A stretch of DNA of 64,000 nucleotides from Myxococcales bacterium. Lineage in GTDB: Bacteria; Myxococcota_A; Polyangia; Palsa-1104. Numbering within the stretch: position 1 is the stretch's first letter; every line of letters starts with the position of its first letter. The position numbers and the translations under genes are program-made. The notes below the pieces were generated by a model. It did not search any database. It was not told the origin of the DNA and saw nothing but the letters and a program-made list of their open reading frames with translations. The stretch spans positions 1 to 64,000 of the forward strand of contig JAQBQH010000188.1 in assembly GCA_028287105.1 (NCBI GenBank), in the 5' to 3' direction. Below, in pieces: positions 1 to 8,774 of the stretch.

Positions 1-5
1 GTAGA

Positions 6-42
6 GGGGCCGCGTCGCGCGAAGCGCGACCTGGGCGGCCCC
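6..42. other. Long GC-rich stem-loop
   Basis: The arms GGGGCCGC (6-13) and GCGGCCCC (35-42) enclose a second perfect stem GTCGCGC (14-20) / GCGCGAC (24-30) with a GAA loop and a four-base bulge, giving a 15-bp interrupted hairpin. No T-run follows. It could be a terminator of a gene left of the window or an intergenic repeat. Bases 43-173 hold no gene I can support. Confidence 0.4.
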
Positions 43-173
43 GATGGAGGAGCACGCCGCGCAGCGGCGACTGCGACGGATTCCGACGCCGGGAGGTCGC
101 CTCACTGCGTCCGCGACCCCAGCCGTCTCAAAGCTATTCGTTCTTCACTGACCGGCATTGCGGCTAGCGCTCT

Positions 174-1064
174 TCACGCCTCGAGGATGACCAGGTCCAG
201 CTGACCGAGCCGCGCCGGATCGGCCACGAGGTCGAGGGCGACGATCTTCCGGTCCACGATCGTGAAGTCGAAGACGACACGCGGCTTTCCGCCCGGAGCC
301 CACACGGCTGCCGCGATTCCGTTGACGAGCGCCGGTCGCGCGCCCCGAGCGCGCCCCTTGAAGTTGTTGGCCACTGCCGTTGCGCCGCGGAGCTCCTCCG
401 CTGCGCCCATGCCGACGGCGATGCTGTCGGCGCGAACAACGACCTCCGGGTCGAGGACTGCGAGCAGCGCGTCGAAGTTCCCGCTGCGCGACGCCGCCAG
501 GAAGGCGGCCACGACCTCCTGCCGTCGGGTCAGGTCGGCGTCGGGAATCGCCGCCGCCCCCTGGACCCGGCGGCGCGCGCGGCTGGCGAGCTGCCGCGTC
601 GCCGTCGGGGAGCGCCCGACGATGGGAGCGATCTCCTCGAAGGGCACGGCGAACATGTCGTGCAGCACGAAGGCGAGCCGCTCCGCGGGCGCGAGCGTCT
701 CGAGGACCACCAGCAGCGCGGGTCCGACCGAATCGGCGAGCAGCGCCGCCTGTTCGGGGCCGACCTCGTCCGCGCGCAGGTCGTTCCGCTCGGACGGGTG
801 CGCATCGAGCGGCTCCTCTTTGCGCGACTTGCGCGAACGCAGCATATCGAGGCACACGCGCGCGACGACCGTCGTGAGCCATCCGCCCAGGTTGTCGACC
901 TCGCTGCTGTCGGCGCGGCTGAGCCGGAACCAGGCTTCCTGCACGGCGTCGTCGGCTTCGCTCTCGGAGCCGAGCATGCGGTACGCCACGGCGCGCAGAT
1001 GGCTGCGCTTCTCTTCGAATCGCCCGGCCAGCCCGTCTCGATCGTCTCTGTCACGGTCGTTCAC
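174..1064 (-). CDS. ECF sigma factor with SnoaL-like C-terminal domain (ECF41/ECF56 type)
   Basis: This 296-residue protein is an extracytoplasmic-function RNA polymerase sigma factor. Region 2 shows AYRMLGSESEADDAVQEAW and region 4 shows a helix-turn-helix (FEEIAPIVGRSPTATRQLASRARR). These are followed by about 130 residues resembling a SnoaL/NTF2-like fold (AAFLAASRSGNFDALLAVLD onwards). In ECF41/56 sigma factors this fused tail replaces a separate anti-sigma factor and modulates activity. I chose GTG at 1064 because GAGAGG lies 8 bases upstream; an in-frame GTG at 1070 is the alternative, and the longer open frame to 1217 has no support. It diverges from a carboxymuconolactone-decarboxylase-like gene, the usual partner of ECF41 sigma factors, and promoter-like motifs lie on both strands between them. 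Confidence 0.9.
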   Translation of the reverse strand: MNDRDRDDRDGLAGRFEEKRSHLRAVAYRMLGSESEADDAVQEAWFRLSRADSSEVDNLGGWLTTVVARVCLDMLRSRKSRKEEPLDAHPSERNDLRADEVGPEQAALLADSVGPALLVVLETLAPAERLAFVLHDMFAVPFEEIAPIVGRSPTATRQLASRARRRVQGAAAIPDADLTRRQEVVAAFLAASRSGNFDALLAVLDPEVVVRADSIAVGMGAAEELRGATAVANNFKGRARGARPALVNGIAAAVWAPGGKPRVVFDFTIVDRKIVALDLVADPARLGQLDLVILEA

Positions 1065-1091
1065 GGTCACATCCTCTCGTTTCGTTCCGTC
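1065..1091 (+). promoter_or_regulatory. ECF41-like promoter toward the AhpD-like gene
   Basis: GGTCACA (1065-1071), a 16-base spacer and CGTC (1088-1091) match the ECF41 consensus I recall, TGTCACA-N16-CGTC, except for the first base. The -35 element overlaps the start codon and ribosome-binding site of the divergent sigma gene. It would give a leader of roughly 90 bases for the gene starting at 1187. Confidence 0.6.
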
Positions 1092-1099
1092 ATACCACT

Positions 1100-1126
1100 G
1101 ACGAACGAAGCTCCCGCGATGTGACG
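1100..1126 (-). promoter_or_regulatory. ECF41-like promoter toward the sigma gene itself
   Basis: On the minus strand CGTCACA (1126-1120), exactly 16 bases, and CGTC (1103-1100) repeat the same signature 36 bases before the sigma factor start. This suggests autoregulation. It stands back to back with the plus-strand copy at 1065-1091. Confidence 0.55.
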
Positions 1127-1186
1127 GGAGCCGTAAGTCATCACCGCCGTTCATCAAAGACGGCCAGCGCCCCTTGAAGGAGAGCC

Positions 1187-1654
1187 ATGATGAAAGCACG
1201 GATGAAGAACCCGGCAATGATCGTTCCCGACGCCATGAAAGCGCTGCAGGAGCTGGGGAGGTCCGCCGAAAAAGGCGGCGTGCCGTCCTTGACCATCGGC
1301 TTGGTGCACCTGCGCGCCAGCCAGATCAACGGCTGCAGCATGTGCCTCGACATGCACTCTCGCCTGATGAAGAAGGCTGGCGAGACCGACGAGCGCATGT
1401 TCGCGCTGGCGGCCTGGCGCGATGCGCCGTACTTCAACGATCCCGAACGCGCGGCGCTCGCGCTGACCGAAGCGGTCACGCGGCTGAGCGACCGCGCAGA
1501 CCCGGTACCGGACGAGGTCTGGGCCGAGGCCGCCCGGCACTACGACGAGCCGGCGCTCGCGTCGCTGATCCTCTCGATCGCCGCGATCAACGTCTGGAAC
1601 CGCCTCAACGTCGCCACGAGACAAGTGGCGGGGTCGGCCGCGCGCTGGGAATGA
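1187..1654 (+). CDS. Carboxymuconolactone decarboxylase / AhpD-like peroxidase
   Basis: This 155-residue protein belongs to the CMD/AhpD alpha-helical family. The redox motif is visible as NGCSMCLDMHSRLM (C-x-x-C plus the downstream His), which in AhpD-type enzymes reduces hydroperoxides through a cysteine pair. GGAG at 1179-1182 supports the ATG at 1187. The divergent ECF sigma factor and the promoter-like motif upstream make it the probable regulated target, in keeping with ECF41 systems whose partner gene encodes a carboxymuconolactone decarboxylase, oxidoreductase or epimerase. The substrate cannot be told from the sequence. Confidence 0.88.
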   Translation: MMKARMKNPAMIVPDAMKALQELGRSAEKGGVPSLTIGLVHLRASQINGCSMCLDMHSRLMKKAGETDERMFALAAWRDAPYFNDPERAALALTEAVTRLSDRADPVPDEVWAEAARHYDEPALASLILSIAAINVWNRLNVATRQVAGSAARWE

Positions 1655-1827
1655 TCGCCGGGGAGGTCGATCCGAAAGATTCAACGAGAAGACTACCGTG
1701 GCCAGCGGACGGCGTTTGTATGGAGTAGCCGCTCACTGGTCGAGGCAGCTCGATCGGACCGCCGCGCGCCGGCTCGCTGCGGCGCCGGATTGCGTCGCCG
1801 ACACGGCGCCCCATCATCGCGATCACG

Positions 1828-2484
1828 ATGAAACATCTCACCCGGGACGAAGTCGCGTTACAGCAGATGCTGCGACGCGCCCGCATCATCGCCGTCGTCG
1901 GTGCCAGCCCGCGCGCCGACCGCCACTCCAACACCGTCTGTCGCTACCTCCACGACCAGGGCTACGAGGTCATTCCGCTGCGCCCCGATCTCGCCGACGT
2001 CGCGCGCATCAAGTCCTACGCGCAGCTCGACGACGTCGCCGGCCCCGTCGACCTGGTCGTCATCTTCCGCAACGCGCGCGCGGCGCCCGCCCACGTCGCC
2101 GAGGCCGCGCTCAAGCGCCCCGAAGCAGTCTGGCTTCCGCCCGGCGTGACCAGCCGTGCTTGCGTGGAGGCGGCGCTGAGCGCGGGCCTCACGCTCGTCG
2201 AGGACAGCTGCATCATGGAGGAGCATCGTCACGCCAGCCGCGGCGCCGGCCATCCGAGCAAGCTCGGCGTGCACGTTCGCCGCCGCGCGCGCGCCGTCGT
2301 CGACAACCGCAAGCGACAGGACGACAGCGGTTGGAGCGCCGGCGGCGGCGGCGGACACCTCGGCGGCGGCGGCGTGCGCGCGACCCTCGACGAGAAGAAG
2401 ATGGTCACCGGCCGTCCCTCCCCACGTAAGGGGCGCGCCAAGGTGATCGGACCGCAACGGCTGCGCGGGCGCCATCGTCATTGA
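1828..2484 (+). CDS. CoA-binding domain protein with basic Gly-rich tail
   Basis: Residues 1-140 form a YccU-type CoA-binding Rossmann domain, with IIAVVGASPRADRHSNTVCR near the N-terminus and later GYEVIPLRP and DLVVIFRN. Proteins of this family bind coenzyme A but their role is mostly unknown. The last 75-80 residues are unusual: Arg/Lys-rich with the stretch GWSAGGGGGHLGGGGVRATL, and this tail is absent from ordinary YccU proteins of about 140 residues. It may be a disordered nucleic-acid- or partner-binding extension. The gene stands alone between the AhpD-like gene and a secreted protein. Confidence 0.85.
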   Translation: MKHLTRDEVALQQMLRRARIIAVVGASPRADRHSNTVCRYLHDQGYEVIPLRPDLADVARIKSYAQLDDVAGPVDLVVIFRNARAAPAHVAEAALKRPEAVWLPPGVTSRACVEAALSAGLTLVEDSCIMEEHRHASRGAGHPSKLGVHVRRRARAVVDNRKRQDDSGWSAGGGGGHLGGGGVRATLDEKKMVTGRPSPRKGRAKVIGPQRLRGRHRH

Positions 2485-2516
2485 CGCATCGTTGTCAACC
2501 CACCAAGGAGGCACTC

Positions 2517-3002
2517 ATGTGGTCGAGAATCGTGGTCGTGGGTCTCGTGTTGGCGGTTCCGTTCGCCGCCGCGCGCGCGGCGCCGCAGAGCAGCGGCGGC
2601 TCGTCCGATTCGTCGGGCAGCAACTCGCCCTTGATTCAGCCGCCGCCCGGGGCGAAGCTCATTGGCAATTCGGCCGTCGACGAGATCCGCGCCTTCCCGG
2701 AGACGGGAATCAAGGCATCCCTGAAGGGGCGCCCAGAGAAGGAGAAGATCGTCGGCATCGAAGGCGTCGATCGTGTGTTCCAGACCGACCGCTCCTTCGG
2801 TGACACCGTCGGCTACTTCGATCAGCAGTTCAAGCAAGCCGGTTACCAGACGATGACGCGCGTCGAGGCGCCGAGCGCGACCGCGTGGACCATCAAGCGT
2901 CCCGACGGTACCATCGCCAACGCGGTGGTCCGCAACACCACCCCGACGACGTTCGAGCTTGCCGAGGTGGCAGCGGCGAAGGCGGAGATCCCCAACAAGT
3001 AG
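2517..3002 (+). CDS. Secreted protein of unknown function
   Basis: This 161-residue protein has a signal peptide (MWSRIVVVGLVLAVPFAAARA, cleavage after ARA) followed by a Ser/Gly-rich linker. The mature part has a mixed alpha/beta pattern and no motif I recognise; it includes the segments GNSAVDEIRAFPETGIKASL and SFGDTVGYFDQQFKQAGYQT. AAGGAGG a few bases before the ATG at 2517 fixes the start, so the 12-codon upstream extension is unlikely to be translated. It is probably periplasmic or secreted. Confidence 0.8.
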   Translation: MWSRIVVVGLVLAVPFAAARAAPQSSGGSSDSSGSNSPLIQPPPGAKLIGNSAVDEIRAFPETGIKASLKGRPEKEKIVGIEGVDRVFQTDRSFGDTVGYFDQQFKQAGYQTMTRVEAPSATAWTIKRPDGTIANAVVRNTTPTTFELAEVAAAKAEIPNK

Positions 3003-3081
3003 CGCGTTCGGCAGCCCGGCGGGCGGCGCGCCACGGGAAAGGAGCCGTCTCGCGCCGCCACACTCTCGTCGGCGGTCGAGC

Positions 3082-3771
3082 TCAGGCGCGGGCCTCTTCC
3101 CCGGCCGCCACGGATCGCATCAGCACGTCGCTGGCCAACACAGCGCGTTCGAGGTCGCGCTTGTGATCGGCTGCCTCCGCACGGACCGAGCGAATGGCGT
3201 CGTGCAGCGCACCGAGCACATCGGCGAACTGCGGGTCGTCTTCGAACCGATCCGACAGTCGCAGCTTGACCTCGTTGACCCTGGCGATGGCCTTTTCCAG
3301 GAGCTCGATGGCGCCGATGAAGTCGCGCTTTTCGGCGCGGCGCTCGGCGCGAACCATCTCGGCGCGCGCGGACAGGAGCTGCACGTGCCCCTCCATGCGG
3401 AGGATGCGCGCTCTGATCGCCTGCTCGGCGGCTTCGGTGCGCGTCGACACTTCGCCTTTCAAGCGCGTCAGGCTCGCGTCGATCTCGGAGCGCGCCTGCG
3501 CGAGATGCGCGCGCAACGCATCGATGCTCTGCCGCGCCTCGGCCGAGGTCTCCTCGCGCACGCGCGCCAACCGCTCTTCGGCGAGCCTGATGCGAGCGAG
3601 CGAGTCCTCGTAGCCGATGCGAACCCGCTGCTTCAGCGCCTCCGCGTGGCGCGCCAGATCTTGCCGCAGCGATGCGACCTCGCCACGGCCGCCGGCTCGC
3701 CACCAGGCGACTGCCGACAAGATCAAGCTGGCGGCCGCTACACAGATTGCCACGACGCAAATCGTTTCCAT
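3082..3771 (-). CDS. Membrane-anchored coiled-coil protein
   Basis: This 229-residue protein begins with one transmembrane helix (METICVVAICVAAASLILSA) followed by a long Glu/Arg/Ala-rich coiled coil covering most of the remainder. It looks like a single-pass membrane protein with a cytoplasmic coiled-coil rod, and no enzymatic motif is seen. GGAGG four bases before the ATG at 3771 supports this start over a longer frame to 3846. It diverges from the BON-domain gene, with about 100 bases between them that could carry both promoters. Confidence 0.8.
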   Translation of the reverse strand: METICVVAICVAAASLILSAVAWWRAGGRGEVASLRQDLARHAEALKQRVRIGYEDSLARIRLAEERLARVREETSAEARQSIDALRAHLAQARSEIDASLTRLKGEVSTRTEAAEQAIRARILRMEGHVQLLSARAEMVRAERRAEKRDFIGAIELLEKAIARVNEVKLRLSDRFEDDPQFADVLGALHDAIRSVRAEAADHKRDLERAVLASDVLMRSVAAGEEARA

Positions 3772-3869
3772 GTACACCTCCAACCCGACGGTGTGCAGCC
3801 GGCGTGCCCGACGGCGAAATGCGTCCGACAGGATCACTGCTTGCATGACGGCGAGCGTGGAGGTGCTCC

Positions 3870-4520
3870 ATGACCGACGAAGAAATACTCAAGAACGTAC
3901 TCGATGAGCTCAAGTGGGACAGTCGCCTGAGCCCCACCGAGATCGGGGTAACCGTAAAAGACGGCGTCGTCTCGCTCGTCGGCACCGTCGACAGCTACAT
4001 GAAGAAGTGGCAGGCCGAAGAGGTCGCGCTGCGGGTGCGCGGCGTGCGCGCCGTGGCCAACGAGCTCGAGGTCAAGCTGGGGGAGAGCGACGAGCGAGAT
4101 GACGAGGCGCTCGCGCGCGCGGCCAAGTTGGCGCTGGAAGATGCCTCCGACATTCCGTCTTCCGTCACGGTCACCGTCGACAACGGCTGGATCACGCTGC
4201 GCGGCGACGTCGAGTGGCAGTTCCAGAGGCAGTCGGCCGAGCGAAAGATCCGAAACCTCAGAGGCGTCAAGGGCGTCATCAACACCATCGAGGTCAAGCC
4301 GAAGATGAAGCCCGAGGATCTCAAGCGTAAGATCGAGAACGCGCTCATCCGCGCCGCCGAGACCGACGCCAAGCGCATCCAGGTCGAGGTGCAGGACGGA
4401 CGCGTGGTGCTCAAGGGCAAGGTGCACTCCTGGTACGAGAAGGAGGAGGCCAAGCGCGAGGCGTGGTTGGCCCCCGGAGTGCGCGACGTCGTCGACGAGC
4501 TGCGCATCGCCTTCGACTGA
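3870..4520 (+). CDS. Triple BON-domain protein (OsmY-like)
   Basis: This 216-residue protein consists of three consecutive BON domains, roughly residues 1-70, 78-145 and 148-216. Each ends with the typical V-x-x-V-x-N/D-x-L/I-x-V segment ([39 protein letters not shown]). BON domains bind phospholipid membranes in OsmY-type stress proteins. There is no obvious signal peptide, so it may act in the cytoplasm or be exported in a non-classical way. GGAGG precedes the ATG at 3870. Confidence 0.92.
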   Translation: MTDEEILKNVLDELKWDSRLSPTEIGVTVKDGVVSLVGTVDSYMKKWQAEEVALRVRGVRAVANELEVKLGESDERDDEALARAAKLALEDASDIPSSVTVTVDNGWITLRGDVEWQFQRQSAERKIRNLRGVKGVINTIEVKPKMKPEDLKRKIENALIRAAETDAKRIQVEVQDGRVVLKGKVHSWYEKEEAKREAWLAPGVRDVVDELRIAFD

Positions 4521-4599
4521 ACGACCGACGGCGGCGCAGGCGCGTGTCCGACTTGCGCGCGGCGCCTGCTCGCCTACCCTCGCCGACGGGAGCGAAACC

Positions 4600-6018
4600 A
4601 TGCAATCGGACGCGCTCGTGCTGTTCGGTGCCACCGGCGATCTCGCCTTTCGTCAGATCTTTCCCGCGCTGCAAACGCTCGTGCGCCAGCGTCGGCTCGA
4701 CGTCCCCGTCGTCGGCGTCGCCAACACGCCCATCGACGCCGCCGGCCTGCGCGCGCGCGTGCGTCAGAGCCTACAGGCCACCGGCTCTTTCGACCCGCCG
4801 GCGTTCGACAAGCTGGCCTCGCTGTTGCGCTACGTCAGTGGCAACTACTCCGACTCGGCGACCTTCGCCAAGTTGCGGACGGCGCTCTCCGGCTGCGAGC
4901 GACCGCTCCACTACATGGCCATCCCGCCGTCGATGTTTCCGGTGGTCGTCGCGCAGCTGAGCCTCGCCGGCCTGACCAGCGCTGCGCGCATCCTCGTCGA
5001 GAAGCCGTTCGGCCGCGACCTGGCATCGGCGCGTGCGCTCAACCGTGAGCTCGCCTCCACATTTCCCGAGTCGGCGATCTTTCGCATCGATCATTTTCTC
5101 GGCAAGGAGCCGGTGCTGAACCTGTTCTATCTGCGCTTCGCCAACGCCATCGTCGAGCCGCTGTGGAATCGCCACTACATCGACAGCGTGCAGATCACCA
5201 TGGCCGAGGAGTTCGGCGTGCGCGGCCGCGGCGCCTTCTACGAGGAGACGGGCGCCATCCGCGACGTCATCCAGAACCACCTGCTGCAGGTCGCCGCCTG
5301 CATCGCCCTCGACGCGCCGGCTCGCGGAGACACCTGCCGCGATCAAGCGGCGCGCCTGCTCGGCGCCGTCATTCCGCTCAGCCGCGACAGCGTCGTGCGC
5401 GGACAGTATCGCGGCTACCGTCGAGAACCGGGCGTCGCCCCCGACTCGCGCACCGAGACCTTCGCCGCCGTGCGCCTGTTCATCGACAGCTGGCGCTGGG
5501 CGGGCGTGCCCTTCTACCTGCGCGCCGGCAAGGCGCTGGCCGCGACGGCGACGGAGGTCTGGGTCGCCATGCGCTGCCCGCCACGCACGGTGTTCGATGA
5601 GCCGACCGCCGAGCCGTGCAACTACGTGCGCTTCCGGCTCGGCCCCGATGTCACCACCGCCATCGGCGTCCGCTCCAAGTCGCCGGGCGAACGGATGGCC
5701 GGCGAGCCGCTCGAGCTGGTGCCGACGAGCCGCCGCGAAGCGCGCCTGCCGCCGTACGCGCGTCTTCTCGCCGACGCCCTGCGCGGCGATCCGATGCTGT
5801 TCGCCACTGCCGCAGCCGTCGAGGCCGAGTGGCGAATCGTCGACGGCGTCCTCGGCGACGTGACGCCGCTGTACGAATACGATCCGCGGACGTGGGGACC
5901 GCCCGAGGTCGAGCGGCTGATCGTCCCGCCCATCGGATGGCGCAATCCGCGGCCGTCGAGCGCGACGGGGGCGCCGCCCTCCGCCGAGACGAGCGCCCTC
6001 CACCTCGGCGCGCCATGA
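4600..6018 (+). CDS. zwf: Glucose-6-phosphate 1-dehydrogenase
   Basis: This 472-residue enzyme oxidises glucose-6-phosphate to 6-phosphogluconolactone with NAD(P)+, the entry step of the oxidative pentose phosphate pathway. The N-terminal nucleotide-binding motif is [33 protein letters not shown] and the substrate-binding motif RIDHFLGKE (His 165) follow in the expected order, and the C-terminus has the family signature [10 protein letters not shown] plus [10 protein letters not shown]. It is slightly shorter than the usual 480-510 residues. No 6-phosphogluconolactonase, gnd or opcA gene is adjacent. Confidence 0.96.
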   Translation: MQSDALVLFGATGDLAFRQIFPALQTLVRQRRLDVPVVGVANTPIDAAGLRARVRQSLQATGSFDPPAFDKLASLLRYVSGNYSDSATFAKLRTALSGCERPLHYMAIPPSMFPVVVAQLSLAGLTSAARILVEKPFGRDLASARALNRELASTFPESAIFRIDHFLGKEPVLNLFYLRFANAIVEPLWNRHYIDSVQITMAEEFGVRGRGAFYEETGAIRDVIQNHLLQVAACIALDAPARGDTCRDQAARLLGAVIPLSRDSVVRGQYRGYRREPGVAPDSRTETFAAVRLFIDSWRWAGVPFYLRAGKALAATATEVWVAMRCPPRTVFDEPTAEPCNYVRFRLGPDVTTAIGVRSKSPGERMAGEPLELVPTSRREARLPPYARLLADALRGDPMLFATAAAVEAEWRIVDGVLGDVTPLYEYDPRTWGPPEVERLIVPPIGWRNPRPSSATGAPPSAETSALHLGAP

Positions 6019-6096
6019 GCGAGCAGAGCTCGAAGCAGGAACCCCGATGCCGAAGCGACTCGGACCGCTCGTCTTGCTCGCTGCCGAGTACGCGTA

Positions 6097-7443
6097 TCAG
6101 GGGCGGCAGCAGAGGGTCTGGCGGTTGGCGCCCGCCAGCGTGCCGCCGAGCGTGGTCGACGCCGCGCCGCACGACGGTTGAGTGACGCCGATGACCTTGA
6201 CCGAACGGTAGGTGCCCGGCGCGTTGCAGTTGTTCTGCGACGCGGACATCGTCAACGTCGCCGTGCCGCTGCAGTCGGTCGAAGCGTAGAAGGAGATGCT
6301 GCTGCCGCAGGCGCCGCCCGACGCCGCGCCGCAGGCGCAGGAGCAGCTGCGCGTGTCGGTCAGATCGGTGAACCACGGTCCGACGGTCTCGGTATATCCG
6401 GAGTCGCACGCGACGGCGCCATCGGCGACCGCGCAGGTCGGCACCGAGAGCCTGGGCACGCAGACCTGCCCGCTCGCGCAGCCGCCGCCCACCGCGCTCG
6501 TCTGGCAGAAGCGCTCGGTCGAGGACCATTGCGTCGCCGACCGGCTGCTGGTGCCGCCGATGCTGCAGGAGCCGCCGCCGTTGAGGATGGCCGTCGTGCT
6601 CATGCCGAGCGTCGGCGCGGCGACGCTGACGCCGCGGCAGGTCGAGCTCACCGAGTTGCCGTCGCCTTCGCCGGAGCAGGCTGCCGCGGGCCACGAGGTC
6701 GCGTTCGACGAGCAGCTCATCGCCGGCGCGCAGCTGCACGAGGTCGCCGGGCAGTCGGGGCCGACCGGTGCGAGCCCGGAGTTGATGACCGACTTCGAGC
6801 TGAACATCGCCGGGCAGAAGCTCGCCTGCGTGACCGTGATGCCGAGCTTGAAGGCGGCGCCGACGGCGGGGACGCACTGGGCCATCGTGCAGTCGGGGTC
6901 GTCGCAGTCGGTGTGGCCGTCGCAGTCGTTGTCGATGCCGTCGAAGCAGGCGTCGCCGGTCTCGGCGGCCGGCACGCACTGGTAGAGATCGGCGGGCGGC
7001 GTCAGGTCGGCGACGCGGTCCAGATCGTCGCTGCCGAGGTCGGACGTGGCGGCCGTGGCCTGAACGGTCAGCGGCGTGACCTCGCACGAGGCGGCGAGCG
7101 GCTGCGACGCGCTGCCCGAGCCGACGACGGCGCCGGCGACGAGCGCGTCGACGGCGATGACCACGACGTGGCCGCGCGGATAGCCGTGGGGGAACTGCAC
7201 CAGCAGGTTGCCGCCCGGCTGGCCGGCGCCGTGAGCGACGGTGGCCTGGCTCGACGCGGTGCCGTCGATGGTGATGGCCACCGCGAATTCGTCGGCCTGC
7301 GCGCTCGCGTCGTCGAGCGTGACGGCGACGAGGAGCGTGTCGTCGCGACAGCGAGCGGCATCGGGCGTACAACCCGCGACGAGCGCGCAGCCCGCGACCA
7401 ACGCGCAGCCGGCGACGAGATTCGATCGACGCGCCGCCCTCAC
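6097..7443 (-). CDS. MopE-like Cys-rich lipoprotein, copy 2
   Basis: This 448-residue lipoprotein has a signal containing L-V-A-G-C three times in tandem, an N-terminal beta-rich domain (about residues 25-120) and an Asp-rich linker (SDLGSDDLDRVADLTPPADL). A D-x-D-N-D-C-D-G MopE-type metal-binding motif (GIDNDCDGHTDCDDPDC) and a long Cys-rich C-terminal region follow. It is a tandem paralogue of the next gene upstream, with which it overlaps by a GTGA junction, and this is why GTG at 7443 was chosen. The MopE motif binds calcium- or copper-like ions in related proteins. The function here is unknown. Confidence 0.85.
   Translation of the reverse strand: MRAARRSNLVAGCALVAGCALVAGCTPDAARCRDDTLLVAVTLDDASAQADEFAVAITIDGTASSQATVAHGAGQPGGNLLVQFPHGYPRGHVVVIAVDALVAGAVVGSGSASQPLAASCEVTPLTVQATAATSDLGSDDLDRVADLTPPADLYQCVPAAETGDACFDGIDNDCDGHTDCDDPDCTMAQCVPAVGAAFKLGITVTQASFCPAMFSSKSVINSGLAPVGPDCPATSCSCAPAMSCSSNATSWPAAACSGEGDGNSVSSTCRGVSVAAPTLGMSTTAILNGGGSCSIGGTSSRSATQWSSTERFCQTSAVGGGCASGQVCVPRLSVPTCAVADGAVACDSGYTETVGPWFTDLTDTRSCSCACGAASGGACGSSISFYASTDCSGTATLTMSASQNNCNAPGTYRSVKVIGVTQPSCGAASTTLGGTLAGANRQTLCCRP
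7370..7423 (-). repeat. 18-bp tandem repeat encoding triple lipobox
   Basis: Units at 7370-7387 and 7388-7405, and a partial third from 7406, differ at few bases. Translated on the minus strand they encode V-A-G-C-A-L repeats, so the signal peptide carries three possible lipobox cysteines. Confidence 0.75.
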
Positions 7444-8774
7444 TGGCAGCACACGGTGCGCGCGCCGTTGAACACGAGCGGATTGGCGAAGGTGACCGAG
7501 AGCGTACAGCCGCCCACGATCTTGGCACCGAGCAGGCTATTGGAGCAGATGTCGCCGGCCTCGGGAACCGCGGTGCCGATGCAGCTCTTGGAGTCGAAGA
7601 AGCTGACGCCGACGCTGGCGCCGGTGCAGCCATTGGCGGCGGTGGCGCAGCTGCAGGTGCAGGTGCGGTTGTCGGTGTACGACGAGAACCAGGTGGCGCC
7701 GGTCGGATAGCTCGACGGGCAGGTGGCGCCCGCGCCGGCGGTGCTGACGCACTGCTTGGCGCCGCGCGCGACGCAGACCTGACCGCTGCCGCAGCCGCCC
7801 GTCGTGGCGGTGCCGGTCATGGTACAGGCGAGCGTCGTCGTCAACGCGGGCGGCGTGACCGGGGCCGCGGCGCCGTTCTTGGTGCACGCCAGTGTGCCGG
7901 TGATGCTGCCGACGCGGAAGTTGTTGGCGTTCTCGATGTTGACGCAACCCGCCTGCGTGACCGTCGCGAAGCCAGGCTGCTGCAGCGCGCCGCCGGGACA
8001 AGGAACGACGTTGGTGAGCGGCGCGGTGCAACCGCTGCCGCCGCAGCTGCAGGTCGAGCTGCAGCCGCCGCCCGTGCCGTCTTGCAGGTAGACCGGCGCG
8101 CCGCTGGTGTTGCCGGGGCAGGCGCCGGTCTTCGGCTCCTGCGTGCCGTACGCGAACGGCGCCGCCACCACCGGCACGCACACCGCGACGGGAGCGCAAT
8201 CGGGATCGGCGCAGTCGGCCAGGCCATCGCAGTCGTCGTCGACGTTGTTGAAGCAGAGCTCGATCCCGCCGCCGGGGCACGACAGGTCCGGGTTGGACGT
8301 CAGATCGGCGCCGCTGGCCAGGTCGGCAGCGACGGCAGCACCGTCGGCGAGGTCGTCGGCCGCGCTCAAGTCGGCCGCGTCGCCGGCGGGCGCGACCGCG
8401 AGGGTGGTCGTTTGACAGGCAGCCGACAGCGTCGCAGTCGCACGGCCGACGCCGCTGACGGCGCCGAGGGTGCGTGCGGTGACCTCGACCGCCACGACGC
8501 TGCCGCTCGGGTAGCCGCGCGGAAACTGCACCACCACATTGCCGCTGGCCTGCCCCGGCACGTGCGACAGGACCGTCTGCAGCGCCGAGCCACCATCGAG
8601 CGAGAGGTCGACGGTCAGCTCGTCGGCCTCGGCGGCGCTGTCGGCGAGCGACAGGAGGACGACCAGCGTGCCCGCCTGACAGCGCTCGACGAGCGGGCTG
8701 CAGCCGCCCGCCAGGGTCGCAGCCAGCGTCGCGGTCATCAGGGCACCGACGGCGAGCCGCGAATCAGTTACCAC
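7440..8774 (-). CDS. MopE-like Cys-rich lipoprotein, copy 1
   Basis: This 444-residue paralogue of the downstream gene has a lipobox (ATLAGGC), a beta-rich domain and an Asp/Ala linker (ASGADLTSNPDLSCPGGG). The MopE-type motif is NNVDDDCDGLADCADPDC, followed by a Cys-rich tail (CSSTCSCGGSGC, CTCSCATAANGC). It starts with GTG at 8774, overlapping the end of the TPR gene by 11 bases, and its stop overlaps the next paralogue, so the three genes form a tight operon. It is presumably an outer-membrane or surface lipoprotein. The shared architecture shows that a gene duplication produced the pair. Confidence 0.85.
   Translation of the reverse strand: MVTDSRLAVGALMTATLAATLAGGCSPLVERCQAGTLVVLLSLADSAAEADELTVDLSLDGGSALQTVLSHVPGQASGNVVVQFPRGYPSGSVVAVEVTARTLGAVSGVGRATATLSAACQTTTLAVAPAGDAADLSAADDLADGAAVAADLASGADLTSNPDLSCPGGGIELCFNNVDDDCDGLADCADPDCAPVAVCVPVVAAPFAYGTQEPKTGACPGNTSGAPVYLQDGTGGGCSSTCSCGGSGCTAPLTNVVPCPGGALQQPGFATVTQAGCVNIENANNFRVGSITGTLACTKNGAAAPVTPPALTTTLACTMTGTATTGGCGSGQVCVARGAKQCVSTAGAGATCPSSYPTGATWFSSYTDNRTCTCSCATAANGCTGASVGVSFFDSKSCIGTAVPEAGDICSNSLLGAKIVGGCTLSVTFANPLVFNGARTVCCQ

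Noticed and set aside
5651-7452. Long minus-strand frame overlapping zwf and a lipoprotein gene
   Set aside because: It crosses the stop of one real gene into another and lacks any signal or domain; the MopE-like gene in another frame explains the region.
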